Both the position numbers and the translations under genes were made by a program. Shown here piece by piece: positions 43,326 to 52,930 of a stretch of 64,000 nt of DNA. The stretch's first letter is position 1. Every line of letters starts with the position of its first letter. The stretch comes from Nocardia mikamii NBRC 108933 (GTDB lineage: Bacteria > Actinomycetota > Actinomycetes > Mycobacteriales > Mycobacteriaceae). The notes under the pieces were generated by a model. The model searched no databases. It was not told the origin of the DNA and was given only the letters and a program-made list of their open reading frames with translations. The stretch is taken from NCBI RefSeq assembly GCF_001613505.1, contig NZ_BDCM01000006.1, positions 186,001 through 250,000 of the forward strand. Reading direction: 5' to 3'.

Positions 43326-43760
43326 ATGACACAGCGCCCCACCCTCGACGACCCAGAGGCCCGCACCACGGCACAGCGGGTGGCCGCCGATTTCGCCGCG
43401 GAGCTGCAACGCGCGGGCGAGACCGGCGATGCCGATCTCTACGACCACTCCTTCGCCGCGGATGTGCTGTGGGGCAGCCCGTTCGGCGCCACCGTCGTCG
43501 GCTACGACCGGCTCAATCCGATCCACCACCGCCTGATGAGCGGACAGGTGGCACCGCCCTCGACCTTCGAGGTGGTCGCCGCGACCACGCCGGCGCCGGG
43601 CGTGGTGGTGGCCCAGATCCGCAGGCAGGCAGCCGATCCCGCCGGTTTCTCCGAGACGGCGATGTATGTGCTGGTGGAACGCGACGGGCGGTGGTGGCTG
43701 GCGGCGGCTCAGAACACCCCGTTCGAGCCGGAGAAGTCGGCATTGCGGCGCACCGCCTAG
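43326..43760 (+). CDS. SnoaL/NTF2-like small protein
   Basis: A 144-aa cone-shaped alpha/beta-barrel protein of the NTF2-like superfamily: FAAELQRAGETGDADLYDHSFAADVLWGSPFG near the start and the terminal strand VERDGRWWLAAAQNTPF. Members include polyketide cyclases and stress proteins; no catalytic residue can be assigned from sequence alone. It follows the monooxygenase by 54 bp with its own AGGAG site, so it may be co-transcribed and act on the hydroxylated product. Confidence 0.75.
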   Translation: MTQRPTLDDPEARTTAQRVAADFAAELQRAGETGDADLYDHSFAADVLWGSPFGATVVGYDRLNPIHHRLMSGQVAPPSTFEVVAATTPAPGVVVAQIRRQAADPAGFSETAMYVLVERDGRWWLAAAQNTPFEPEKSALRRTA

Positions 43761-43766
43761 CCGCCG

Positions 43767-44591
43767 TCATTCCGCCACGTCGAATACGAACCGCCGGAAA
43801 TCGCCGACCGGCTCGAAACCGATGTCCCGATAGATCTTGTTCGAGGTCGGGTTGTCGAGATCGGCGTACAGACATACCTGGGAGCCGCTGCCGCGCAGCG
43901 CTTTCGACACGTGCGCGGTGGCGGCCGCGGCGTACCCACGGCGGCGGAATTCGGGCGGAGTGTAGACCGGCCCGATGCGGGTCCAGCCGTATGCGCGCCG
44001 CTGATGCGCGACCACCGATACCGGAACACCCGCGTCCTCCCACAGCCACCACTGCCCTGCGGCGATCCGATCGGGGACCGCACGCGGGTCGGGACCGATG
44101 TCCTCCTCGCGACGCATGCGCTCGGCCCAGCGAATACAGAGATCGACATCGGCGTCGCCGGCGCGGCGGACGATGCCGGGCACGGCGGGGACGCGCAACT
44201 CCCCGAGGCGATACAGCCGCGTCGTCCACTGCAGCCGAAAGGCATTGCCGGACAGTCGTTGCCAATGGCCGGCGAAGTCCGATGCGGAGTGGGGATCTCC
44301 CTCGACCGCGACGACGGCGGGGTCTCGGTCGAACAGTGCCGCGGCCACCCCCGGCAACGCGGAGGCGGGTATGTCACCCAGATACGCGCCGTGCCCCGGG
44401 GTATCGATGGCGACACCCACCACCGCATCGCCGTCGCAGACCATGGCGAACACCGGTTCCGTCGTCATCGCCCCGGCCACGCCGTTGCGGACCATCGTGG
44501 CAATGACGGTGTGCCGCAGGGGGTCTCGCGCCAGGCAATGCCCGGCGCGGGCTTGGAACTCGAACGGGTCCGTGGTCAGCTCGATCCGCAT
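43767..44591 (-). CDS. GNAT family N-acetyltransferase
   Basis: The C-terminal half of this 274-aa protein carries the acetyl-CoA site: RIGPVYTPPEFRRRGYAAAATAHVSKAL, with the R/Q-x-x-G-x-G/A loop, then YADLDNPTSNKIYRDIGFEPVGDFRRFVF. The N-terminal 130 residues form a second degenerate GNAT-like unit, as in predicted two-domain acetyltransferases of this group. The substrate is unknown. The ATG at 44591 gives MRIELTTDP. Convergent with the SnoaL-like gene. Confidence 0.88.
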   Translation of the reverse strand: MRIELTTDPFEFQARAGHCLARDPLRHTVIATMVRNGVAGAMTTEPVFAMVCDGDAVVGVAIDTPGHGAYLGDIPASALPGVAAALFDRDPAVVAVEGDPHSASDFAGHWQRLSGNAFRLQWTTRLYRLGELRVPAVPGIVRRAGDADVDLCIRWAERMRREEDIGPDPRAVPDRIAAGQWWLWEDAGVPVSVVAHQRRAYGWTRIGPVYTPPEFRRRGYAAAATAHVSKALRGSGSQVCLYADLDNPTSNKIYRDIGFEPVGDFRRFVFDVAE

Positions 44592-44652
44592 GCCGACCAA
44601 CGGTAGGCCCGTCGGAGCAGGTCTCCCACCGATTTTTCCGGATAGGTGATTC

Positions 44653-44904
44653 TCAGACCGATTGTTGCCCGTCGGCGCGAAGTTTCAGCAGGACCAGACC
44701 GGCGGTGCAGGCCAGAATCAGTCCGGCGACAGTGATTTCGACACGAAGGCCCGCGATGCCGAGCACCGCACCGACCAATCCGCCGAGGAAGATCAACCAG
44801 GCCGCGATGCGGGAGGTGATCGTCCAGGCGCTGTGTCCGGATTCGGCGGCAGCCGAATCACCCTGTGACACCGCGCGCGTGGGGGATGTCGAATAAGCTC
44901 CCAT
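44653..44904 (-). CDS. Small two-helix membrane protein
   Basis: An 83-aa protein with a polar Ser/Ala-rich N-terminus and two membrane helices (IAAWLIFLGGLVGAVLGIAG and ITVAGLILACTAGLVLLKL). GAGGAG sits 5 nt before the ATG at 44904, so it is a genuine gene. The function is unknown; it shares a divergent promoter region with the lipoprotein gene. Confidence 0.7.
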   Translation of the reverse strand: MGAYSTSPTRAVSQGDSAAAESGHSAWTITSRIAAWLIFLGGLVGAVLGIAGLRVEITVAGLILACTAGLVLLKLRADGQQSV

Positions 44905-44971
44905 CACTACTCCTCGATGACGCCCACCGAGACTGTCGAAACGTCTGTTTCGCCCGGTAAATAACATGCGC

Positions 44972-44999
44972 CTCACATGTAACTTCGCTCACACGTTAC
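44972..44999. repeat. Two CTCACAnGTnAC direct repeats in a divergent promoter
   Basis: CTCACATGTAAC (44972-44983) and CTCACACGTTAC (44988-44999) agree at 10 of 12 positions with a 16-bp period. A third related element (CTTCACATAA) occurs inverted near 45061-45070. They lie in the 285-bp gap between two divergent genes and may be regulator sites. Confidence 0.35.
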
Positions 45000-45189
45000 G
45001 TGGCCGCCGCCGAAACTCCACGCGACACGTGCCCGCGACACGCCGAACGTAACTACTTCGTTATGTGAAGCATTGGCTTTTCAGGTTACCGTCCGGTATT
45101 TTGCGGACCAACCGGCATGCCTGGCCCCGGGTTGCGGCTCTCGGTTACTGTGAGGCCACTCGGAAACAGTTTGAGGGAGCACCACATCC

Positions 45190-45735
45190 ATGGACGACAG
45201 GGCGAGCACGGGGGATCGCGCCGATGAGGAGACCCCGGGCCGTCTGAACATGAGGGTCGCGGGTCCCGCGATGGCCGCCGGTGCGGTATCGCTGGGTTTG
45301 GTGTTGATCGGGGCGTGCGGGATCGGCCACAAGGACGTCTATGTCGCGCCGCCGCCGCTCGCCGCGGATCTGCAGGTGGCCACCACCCCGATCACGCGCA
45401 GCGGCACCACCACAGCTCCCGCGGTGATCATTCCCCCCTCCCCCTCCTGGCGGGTCGCGGCGAACACTCCGGCGCGGCGCACCACCTCCGCGACGGCGAC
45501 CGGCACCACGACCGAGGCCGAGCCGAGCTACACGGCGTTCGCACCGCCCGCGCCGACCACCACCACCACAACGCAGACTCCCACCCCGACCACGGAACCG
45601 TCCGTCAGCGATCCCTACGCCGAATCCGACAGCCCGACAACCACCCGGCCGCATCACGCGCCGCGCACCGTCGAGGAATCCGGACCGACGACCGACCTGC
45701 AGCCGGCGCCGGCGACCGAGAACAGCGGCAACTGA
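45190..45735 (+). CDS. Pro/Thr-rich lipoprotein or membrane-anchored protein
   Basis: The 181-aa protein has an initial polar stretch, a hydrophobic segment MAAGAVSLGLVLIGAC ending in a lipobox-like IGAC at about 40-43, then a low-complexity Thr/Pro/Ser chain. If translation starts at the internal ATG 45250, the signal peptide would be of normal lipoprotein length. It is probably anchored outside the membrane as a wall-spanning or glycosylated stalk. No domain is recognised. GAGGGAG precedes the first ATG. Confidence 0.7.
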   Translation: MDDRASTGDRADEETPGRLNMRVAGPAMAAGAVSLGLVLIGACGIGHKDVYVAPPPLAADLQVATTPITRSGTTTAPAVIIPPSPSWRVAANTPARRTTSATATGTTTEAEPSYTAFAPPAPTTTTTTQTPTPTTEPSVSDPYAESDSPTTTRPHHAPRTVEESGPTTDLQPAPATENSGN

Positions 45736-45749
45736 CCCGCACACCGAAA

Positions 45750-45788
45750 AGGGTGGCGCCCGCGCGGATTCGCGACGACCACCACCCT
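45750..45788. terminator. Hairpin between convergent genes
   Basis: AGGGTGG (45750-45756) pairs with CCACCCT (45782-45788), with a CGCG/CGCG pair inside the loop. It lies 15 bp after the lipoprotein stop and 23 bp before the acyl-CoA dehydrogenase stop. Confidence 0.6.
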
Positions 45789-45810
45789 CAGCGGTGCACT
45801 TGCGTGCGGA

Positions 45811-46944
45811 TCAGAGTTCGGCCAGGCCGTACTCCCCGACCCGGCTGCTCAGCACCCCCAGATGTTCGCGCCGGCCACCGAAGGTCTGGTCCACGGCGGT
45901 GAGCCGGGCGACGTAGTGGCTGACCGGATATTCGGTGGTGATACCGATTCCACCGTGCATCTGCACCGCTTCCTGCCCGATGTGGCGGGCGCCGCGGCCG
46001 ACCTGCAGGCGGGCCCGCGACAGCGCGATCGGATCGACCGTGCCCTCGGCCAGCGAGGCGGTCGCGTAGAAGCTCATACTGCGAGCCAGTTCCATCGCGA
46101 CGTACATATCGGCGGCGCGCTGGGTCAAGGTCTGGAACTTCGAGAGCGTGACCCCGAACTGCTTGCGCGTCTTGAGATATTCGGTGGTCAGCCGCAGCGC
46201 CTCACCCATCGCGCCGATCGATTCCGCGCACAGGCTCGCCTGGGCGGTCGCGATGGCGGTGGCGACCGCCTCGGTGACATCGCCGGCCTCGGCGGCGCCG
46301 AGCAGTTCGGCCGGAGCCGAGGCGAATTCGATCTGCGCACCCCGGCGTTCGTCGAACGTGCGGTAGGCGGTGCGCGACACCCCCTCGGCATCGGCGGCCA
46401 CCAGGAACAGCCGCAGCACACCGTCGGGTCCGAGGGCGGTGACGACCAGCTCGTCGGCGCAATCACCGTGCGGCACCCGGCTTTTCACACCGGAGAGCCG
46501 GTAGCCGTCGCCGTCGGCGGCAGCAGTGGTCGCGACCGTGATATCCGGCCAGCGCGAACCGGCCTCCTCGTGCGCGAAGGCCAGCAGCCGGGATCCGCCG
46601 GCCACCTCCGGCAGAATCCGCTGCCGCTGGGCGGCGGTGCCGAGCGAGGCGATCAGACCGCCGGGCAGCAGGACCGCGTCCAGCAGCGGTTCGGGAGCGA
46701 GACGGCGGCCGACCTCCTCCATGACGACCATGGTCTCCACGGGTCCGGCACCGACGCCGCCGTCCTCCTCACTGAAAGACAGTCCGAGGACGCCCAATTC
46801 GGCCAGCTGTGACCAGACGTCGCGACTCCAGCCGAGTTCGGTGTCGAGCACCTTCAGCCGGCTCTCCGGGTCGTAGGCACGGGCCAGCAGATCACGCACC
46901 GTCTCGCCCAGCATGACCTGTTCATCGGTCAGTTCGAAATCCAT
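45811..46944 (-). CDS. Acyl-CoA dehydrogenase, subunit-type (second of a pair)
   Basis: A 377-aa acyl-CoA dehydrogenase. ELTDEQVMLGETVRDLLAR opens the helical N-domain; TEYLKTRKQFGVTLSKFQ and QMHGGIGITTEYPVSHYVARL are C-domain signatures. The middle beta-domain is weakly conserved: the usual CxTExxxGSD loop is replaced by AFAHEEAGSRWPD. Genes of this form normally make an alpha2-beta2 complex with the adjacent dehydrogenase in side-chain or branched-acyl catabolism. It lies 9 bp after its partner. Confidence 0.93.
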   Translation of the reverse strand: MDFELTDEQVMLGETVRDLLARAYDPESRLKVLDTELGWSRDVWSQLAELGVLGLSFSEEDGGVGAGPVETMVVMEEVGRRLAPEPLLDAVLLPGGLIASLGTAAQRQRILPEVAGGSRLLAFAHEEAGSRWPDITVATTAAADGDGYRLSGVKSRVPHGDCADELVVTALGPDGVLRLFLVAADAEGVSRTAYRTFDERRGAQIEFASAPAELLGAAEAGDVTEAVATAIATAQASLCAESIGAMGEALRLTTEYLKTRKQFGVTLSKFQTLTQRAADMYVAMELARSMSFYATASLAEGTVDPIALSRARLQVGRGARHIGQEAVQMHGGIGITTEYPVSHYVARLTAVDQTFGGRREHLGVLSSRVGEYGLAEL

Positions 46945-46953
46945 GGCAGCGCC

Positions 46954-48126
<1,173 letters not shown>

Positions 48127-48507
48127 GGGCATCTCCCACCGTATTTCGTAGGTCCGAATCGAATCTACGCCTCGAATCGAACCGCTCGTCGACCGGATCA
48201 TAAACGACGAATCGCGCCCGATGCCGCGATCCTGGGCGGCCCGCTGCCGCGACCGGCGAGAAGGAACCTTTAGGTTGTAGCGAAATGGCCGTACCCTGCG
48301 TAATTCGCACGGCGCGGAATAAGTTAATGACAATTCGCATGCGCTCCGCCTATTTCCCCGTCACGGTAAACGCGCCGGGCGATCGACGCCGCGACGCCGG
48401 ACCGCGGACCGATTTGCCGTTTCGGCAAGAAACCTTGCCGGTTTTCGCCGCGCCCGGTGATCCTGGGTGCAGGCGCCGACCGGGCGCCCCGAGCGACGAG
48501 GAGTCTC
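48127..48507. other. Gene-free divergent region
   Basis: This 381-bp region lies between the dehydrogenase pair and the methyltransferase. I see no coding frame with support. It should hold divergent promoters; AT-richer patches occur near 48170-48210 and 48290-48350. A GC-rich inverted segment near 48468-48490 might be a leader hairpin of the methyltransferase, but I cannot assign a riboswitch. Confidence 0.35.
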
Positions 48508-49158
48508 ATGTCCGCCACATCACCCACCGAGCCCGCGGTGTTCTGGGAGCAGCAGTATCGCGACAGCGACCGGGTCTGGAGCGGGAATCCGAATCCGTTG
48601 CTGGTGCGCGAGACCGCGGATCTGCGGCCGGGCCGCGCCGTGGATCTGGGCTGCGGCGAAGGCGCCGACGCGGTCTGGCTGGCCGGGCAGGGCTGGCAGG
48701 TGACCGGCGTGGACATCTCGCAGACCGCGCTGGAACGGGCCCAGGCCCATGCCGAGCAGGCCGGCCTGGGCGAGCGCATCTCATGGCAGCGCCACGAACT
48801 CGGGCGCACCTTCCCGGACGGCAGCTACGACCTGATCAACGCTCAGTTCCTGCAGTCACCGGTGGCCCTGGATCAAGACGGCGTCCTGCGCCGGGCCGCC
48901 GACGCGGTGGCACCCGGCGGCACCCTGCTGATCGTCATGCACGCCGGCTGGCCGACCTGGATGACGCCCGACGAATACCCTTTCGACGCCGTCTTTCCCA
49001 CCCTCGACGGCGTCGTGCACACCCTGCGTCTCGACGGCGAATGGACCGTTCGCACCTGCGAGCCGGTCGAACGCGCGCTGACCTCCCCCGACGGCCGCTC
49101 CGGCACCCGGGTCGACAACGTCTGGCGCCTCTCCCGCGCCGCCGCGGCCGGTGACTAG
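48508..49158 (+). CDS. Class I SAM-dependent methyltransferase (TehB-like)
   Basis: In this 216-aa methyltransferase, motif I is VDLGCGEGADAVWLAGQGW, the acidic loop GVDIS and the motif YDLINAQFLQSP. The substrate is not evident; relatives act on small thiols, halides or tellurite. The ATG at 48508 has GAGGAG 4-5 nt upstream. The 3' end overlaps the DEAD-box gene by 4 bp, tail to tail. Confidence 0.9.
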   Translation: MSATSPTEPAVFWEQQYRDSDRVWSGNPNPLLVRETADLRPGRAVDLGCGEGADAVWLAGQGWQVTGVDISQTALERAQAHAEQAGLGERISWQRHELGRTFPDGSYDLINAQFLQSPVALDQDGVLRRAADAVAPGGTLLIVMHAGWPTWMTPDEYPFDAVFPTLDGVVHTLRLDGEWTVRTCEPVERALTSPDGRSGTRVDNVWRLSRAAAAGD

Positions 49159-51005
49159 CTGCGCGGCTTGCGGCGGTCGTATTTGCGCGGGCCCTCGCGG
49201 CGCGGACCGCGGCTCAGGGAACGATGCGACGGCGGGCCCTGATCCAGCTGCAACTGGATCAGGACGCCGCTGATCCTGGTGCGGCGCAACGCATCCAGGG
49301 TCTCCGACGACAGGTCGGCGGGAAGCTCGACCAGGCTGTGGTCGGGGCGGATGCTGATATGGCCGAAGTCGCTGCGACGCAGACCGCCCTCGTTGGCGAT
49401 GGCGCCGACGATCGCGCCGGGAACCACACGATGCCGTTTGCCGACCGCGATACGGTAGGTGGCCATCTCCGCGTCGGTGGCGCGATGACGCTGCGGACCG
49501 CCCTCGGGCCGACGCTCGCGGTCCTCACGCGGGGCCCGTTCGCGGCGCGGCGGGCGGATCGGCTCGGCCTCGGCCTCCATGAAGAAGTTGTCGCCGTCGT
49601 GGCCACCCACCGCCAGAGCGGCGGCGATGTCGGCGAGCGGGATGTTGTGCTCGGCCTCGTAATCCTCGATCAGCTTGCGGAACAGCGCGAGATTCGACGC
49701 GGACAGATTCTCCGTGATCGCGTCGTGGAATTTGACCACACGCTGGGCGTTCACATCGTCGACGCTGGGCAGCTGCATTTCGGTCAGCGGCTGGCGGGTG
49801 GCACGCTCGATGGCATCCAGCAGCCGGCGCTCGCGCGGCGCGACGAACAGCAGCGCCTCACCGGTGCGCCCGGCCCGGCCGGTGCGGCCGATGCGGTGTA
49901 CATAGGACTCGGTGTCGTGCGGGATGTCGTAGTTGACCACATGCGAGATGCGGTCGACGTCGAGCCCGCGCGCGGCCACATCGGTGGCGACCAGGATGTC
50001 GAGGGTGCCGGATTTCAGCTGGCCGATCGTGCGTTCGCGCTGGTTCTGCGCGATATCGCCATTGATCGCGGCGGCCGAGTAGCCGCGCGAGCGCAGTTTC
50101 TCGGCCAGCTCCTCGGTGGCCTGCTTGGTGCGCACGAAGATGATCATCGCCTCGAACGGCTCGACCTCGAGAATCCGGGTGAGCGCGTCGAGTTTGCGCT
50201 GATGCGAGACGTGCACCCAGCGCTGGGTGATGTTGGTGTTGGTCGAGGTCTTGGACTTGACCGTGATCTCGACCGGATCCTTGAGGTACTGCTTGGAGAT
50301 CTTGCGGATCACCGACGGCATGGTGGCCGAGAACAGCGCGACCTGCTTCTCCGCGGGAGTGTCGCGCAGAATGCGTTCGACGTCCTCCTGGAAACCCATC
50401 TTCAGCATCTCGTCGGCCTCGTCGAGCACCAGATACCGCAGCTGGGTGAGATCGAGAGTGCCGCGTTCGAGGTGGTCGATGACTCGGCCCGGCGTGCCGA
50501 CGACGACCTGCGCGCCGCGCCGCAGACCCTGCAGTTGGACCGCGTAGTTCTGACCGCCGTAGATCGGCAGCACATGGATGCCCGGCAGATGTGCCGAATA
50601 GCGGCCGAACGCCTCGGCCACCTGGATCGCCAGCTCGCGGGTCGGCGCGAGCACCAGCGCCTGCGGCGGCTTCGGCCGCTTGTCCAGGCCCATCAGAATC
50701 GGGATCGCGAAGGCCGCCGTCTTACCGGTGCCGGTCTGGGCCAGGCCGACGACGTCGGCGCCCGCGAGCAGCGGAGGAATGGTGGCCGCCTGGATCGGCG
50801 ACGGAGACTCGTAGCCGACATCGGCGATCGCCGCGAGCAGCCGATCGTCGATGCCGAGGTCGGCGAACGACGGCTCGGTCACGTCGCCGCTGTCGCCGCG
50901 GTACCCGGTGGCGGCGTCCGCGGGCCCTTCGTGGTTGCGCTCGTCTGCGCCTTCGGGCCTGTCGCCCCCGCCGCCGGGCACGCTGTCGACCGATGAGTTG
51001 TTCAT
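49155..51005 (-). CDS. deaD: DEAD-box RNA helicase (DeaD/CsdA type)
   Basis: A 616-aa SF2 helicase with Q motif FADLGIDDRLLAAIADVGYESPSPIQ, Walker A AQTGTGKTAA, DEAD-box VLDEADEML, SAT, and the RecA2 motifs ending HRIGRTGRAGR. After a charged linker it ends with a DbpA-type RNA-binding domain (YRIAVGKRHRVVPGAIVGAIANEGG) and an RGG-like basic tail. It remodels rRNA and mRNA, often under cold stress. The ATG at 51005 has no ribosome site; a TAAACT box ends 10 nt before it, so the leader is very short. Confidence 0.95.
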   Translation of the reverse strand: MNNSSVDSVPGGGGDRPEGADERNHEGPADAATGYRGDSGDVTEPSFADLGIDDRLLAAIADVGYESPSPIQAATIPPLLAGADVVGLAQTGTGKTAAFAIPILMGLDKRPKPPQALVLAPTRELAIQVAEAFGRYSAHLPGIHVLPIYGGQNYAVQLQGLRRGAQVVVGTPGRVIDHLERGTLDLTQLRYLVLDEADEMLKMGFQEDVERILRDTPAEKQVALFSATMPSVIRKISKQYLKDPVEITVKSKTSTNTNITQRWVHVSHQRKLDALTRILEVEPFEAMIIFVRTKQATEELAEKLRSRGYSAAAINGDIAQNQRERTIGQLKSGTLDILVATDVAARGLDVDRISHVVNYDIPHDTESYVHRIGRTGRAGRTGEALLFVAPRERRLLDAIERATRQPLTEMQLPSVDDVNAQRVVKFHDAITENLSASNLALFRKLIEDYEAEHNIPLADIAAALAVGGHDGDNFFMEAEAEPIRPPRRERAPREDRERRPEGGPQRHRATDAEMATYRIAVGKRHRVVPGAIVGAIANEGGLRRSDFGHISIRPDHSLVELPADLSSETLDALRRTRISGVLIQLQLDQGPPSHRSLSRGPRREGPRKYDRRKPRS

Positions 51006-51056
51006 ATTGACCAGCAGTTTAATGCCTTGCGGTGGCCGCCCGGACCATCGGGCCAA

Positions 51057-51062
51057 TACGGT
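51057..51062 (+). promoter_or_regulatory. -10 box TACGGT for a leaderless nitrilase transcript
   Basis: TACGGT is followed by 7 nt and the ATG at 51070, supporting this ATG and hence the long N-terminal extension. Confidence 0.55.
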
Positions 51063-51069
51063 GAGACCT

Positions 51070-52188
51070 ATGCACCCGCAGCAGCCGCCCTTGCGCGACG
51101 TTCCGGAATCCGCCGAACCACTGCGGCCCACCGCATCTGCGCCCGCCGAGCCGAATTCTCGCGGCGGTGCCGGCGCACTCGTAAGTGACGAATCCGACAC
51201 TGCGGACGCACCCGGAACCGCCCGCCCGGACGCCGGAACCTCCACCGCCGACCCCATCGGCAGTCCCGTCCCGATCGTGATCACCTACTCCACCACCGCG
51301 GAGGCCGGGCGGCCCGCTCCCGCGGTGGCCGGTGGACTCGAACCCCGGCCCGCCGCCCGACCGGCGACCGCCCCGGCTCCGACGCAGGCGGTCGATATCG
51401 CGGTCGTGCAATTCGGGCCGTACACCGACAAGGCCGCCAATCTCGCCGCGCTGCGCGACCATGTTCGCGCCGCCGCCGAGCACGGGGCGAAAGTGGTTGT
51501 CGCCCCGGAATATTCGATGTTCGCGGTCAAGCGGCTGGACGAACGGGTGGTGGCGGCGGCCGAGCCGATCACCGGCCCGTGGGCGAGCGAATTGCGCGGC
51601 CTCGCCGCCGAATTCGGGGTGCACGTGGTCGCCGGCGTCGTCGAGGCGCCGGGCGGGCAGATCACCGACCGCATCTACAACACGCTGATCGCGGCCGGTC
51701 CCGATGCCGAGTTCGCGGCGGTCTACCGCAAGGTGCACCTCTACGACGCGTTCGGATTCCGCGAATCGGAGGTGGTCGCTCCCGGCCCGATCGAGGATCC
51801 CGCCACCTTCACCGTCGACGGCGTCACCTTCGGCCTGCAGACCTGCTTCGACCTGCGCTTTCCGGAGGGCTGCCGCCGGGTGGCCGCCGCGGGAGCGCAG
51901 GTGTTGTTACTTCCCGCGCAATGGATTCCGGGACCGGGCAAGCTGGATCAGTGGACCACGCTGCTGCGCGCCCGTGCCATCGAGAACACGGTCTACGTGG
52001 CCGCCGCGGACCACTGCGCCCCGCGCGGCGCGGGCGCGTCGATGATCGTGGACCCCTCCGGCAATCTGCTCGCCGAACTCGGTGATGCCCCCGGTATCGC
52101 CACCAGCCGCATCGACCTCGACCACCTGCGGCAGATCCGCACCACCAACCCGAGCCTGAGCCTGCGCCGCTTCACCGTCGAGCCATAG
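51070..52188 (+). CDS. Carbon-nitrogen hydrolase (nitrilase/amidase family)
   Basis: In this 372-aa protein residues 110-372 are a complete nitrilase-fold amidase: catalytic Glu in VVAPEYSMF, Lys in VYRKVHLYD, Cys in LQTCFDLRFPEG. The last motif and FGFRESEVVAPG match the omega-amidase/NIT branch that hydrolyses omega-amides such as deaminated glutathione. The first 105 residues are Pro/Ala/Ser-rich with no homology that I recognise, unusual in this family; a leaderless promoter backs this start. The stop is followed 12 bp later by the phosphoribosyltransferase. Confidence 0.9.
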   Translation: MHPQQPPLRDVPESAEPLRPTASAPAEPNSRGGAGALVSDESDTADAPGTARPDAGTSTADPIGSPVPIVITYSTTAEAGRPAPAVAGGLEPRPAARPATAPAPTQAVDIAVVQFGPYTDKAANLAALRDHVRAAAEHGAKVVVAPEYSMFAVKRLDERVVAAAEPITGPWASELRGLAAEFGVHVVAGVVEAPGGQITDRIYNTLIAAGPDAEFAAVYRKVHLYDAFGFRESEVVAPGPIEDPATFTVDGVTFGLQTCFDLRFPEGCRRVAAAGAQVLLLPAQWIPGPGKLDQWTTLLRARAIENTVYVAAADHCAPRGAGASMIVDPSGNLLAELGDAPGIATSRIDLDHLRQIRTTNPSLSLRRFTVEP

Positions 52189-52200
52189 ACTGGTGGCACC

Positions 52201-52845
52201 ATGATCTATCCGGATCGTCGGTCGGCCGGTCGCACGCTGGGTGATTCACTGTCGCACCTGCGGGCGTGGCATCCCCTGGTGCTGGGACTGCCGCGCGGTG
52301 GGGTGCCGGTCGCGGCCGCGGTGCGCGAGGTCATCGGCGGCGATCTGGATGTGCTGCTCGTCCGGAAACTCGGCGTGCCGTGGCAACCCGAACTGGCGAT
52401 GGGGGCCATCGGCGAGGACGGGGTCCGGGTTCTCAACGACGACGTGCTGCGGCAGACCGGCGTGCGAACCGAACAGATCGCCGCCGTGGAGGAGGCCGAG
52501 CGCGCGGAACTGTCGCGCCGGCAGCGCATGGTGCGCGCGCGGGTGCCGCGGGTGCCGATCAGCGATCGCACAGTGGTGATCGTCGACGACGGGATGGCCA
52601 CGGGCGCGACGGTCGCCGCGGCGTGCCGCGTGGCGCAGTCGCATCGGCCCCGGTGGATCACGGTGGCGGTGCCGGTGTCCTCGATCGAGGCTATGGAGCG
52701 CCTGCGCGGTCTCGCCCGGGAGACGGTCTGCCCGCTGATTCCGCGTTCCCTCGGCGGAGTCGGCGGGGCGTATCGCGATTTCCATCAACTCGACGACGAG
52801 GAGATGCTGGACCTGCTGCCGACGGCGCACCGGCACGGCGGCTGA
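52201..52845 (+). CDS. Phosphoribosyltransferase family protein
   Basis: A 214-aa type I PRTase. The PRPP loop reads VVIVDDGMATGATVAAACR and the N-terminal part has LVLGLPRGGVPVAAAVRE, followed by LDVLLVRKLGVPWQPELAMGAIGEDG. This is the Rv0571c-like family often found fused to hydrolases; the base substrate is unknown. A TAGACT element, which includes the previous stop codon, ends 9 nt before the ATG and could give it a separate, almost leaderless message. Confidence 0.88.
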   Translation: MIYPDRRSAGRTLGDSLSHLRAWHPLVLGLPRGGVPVAAAVREVIGGDLDVLLVRKLGVPWQPELAMGAIGEDGVRVLNDDVLRQTGVRTEQIAAVEEAERAELSRRQRMVRARVPRVPISDRTVVIVDDGMATGATVAAACRVAQSHRPRWITVAVPVSSIEAMERLRGLARETVCPLIPRSLGGVGGAYRDFHQLDDEEMLDLLPTAHRHGG

Positions 52846-52930
52846 GGAACCGCGCCGGCACGAATCATTCGCTCTCCGAGTCGATCTCACGCACCCCTGC
52901 GCGATGCACGGCGAGGAAGGGCATGCGTTC

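Noticed and set aside
48350..48507. Possible SAM riboswitch in front of the methyltransferase
   Set aside because: I could not match any conserved core of the known SAM riboswitch classes.
49224..50996. A 590-codon open frame antisense to the DEAD-box helicase
   Set aside because: Its composition is that of a reverse-strand shadow and all helicase motifs lie on the minus strand.
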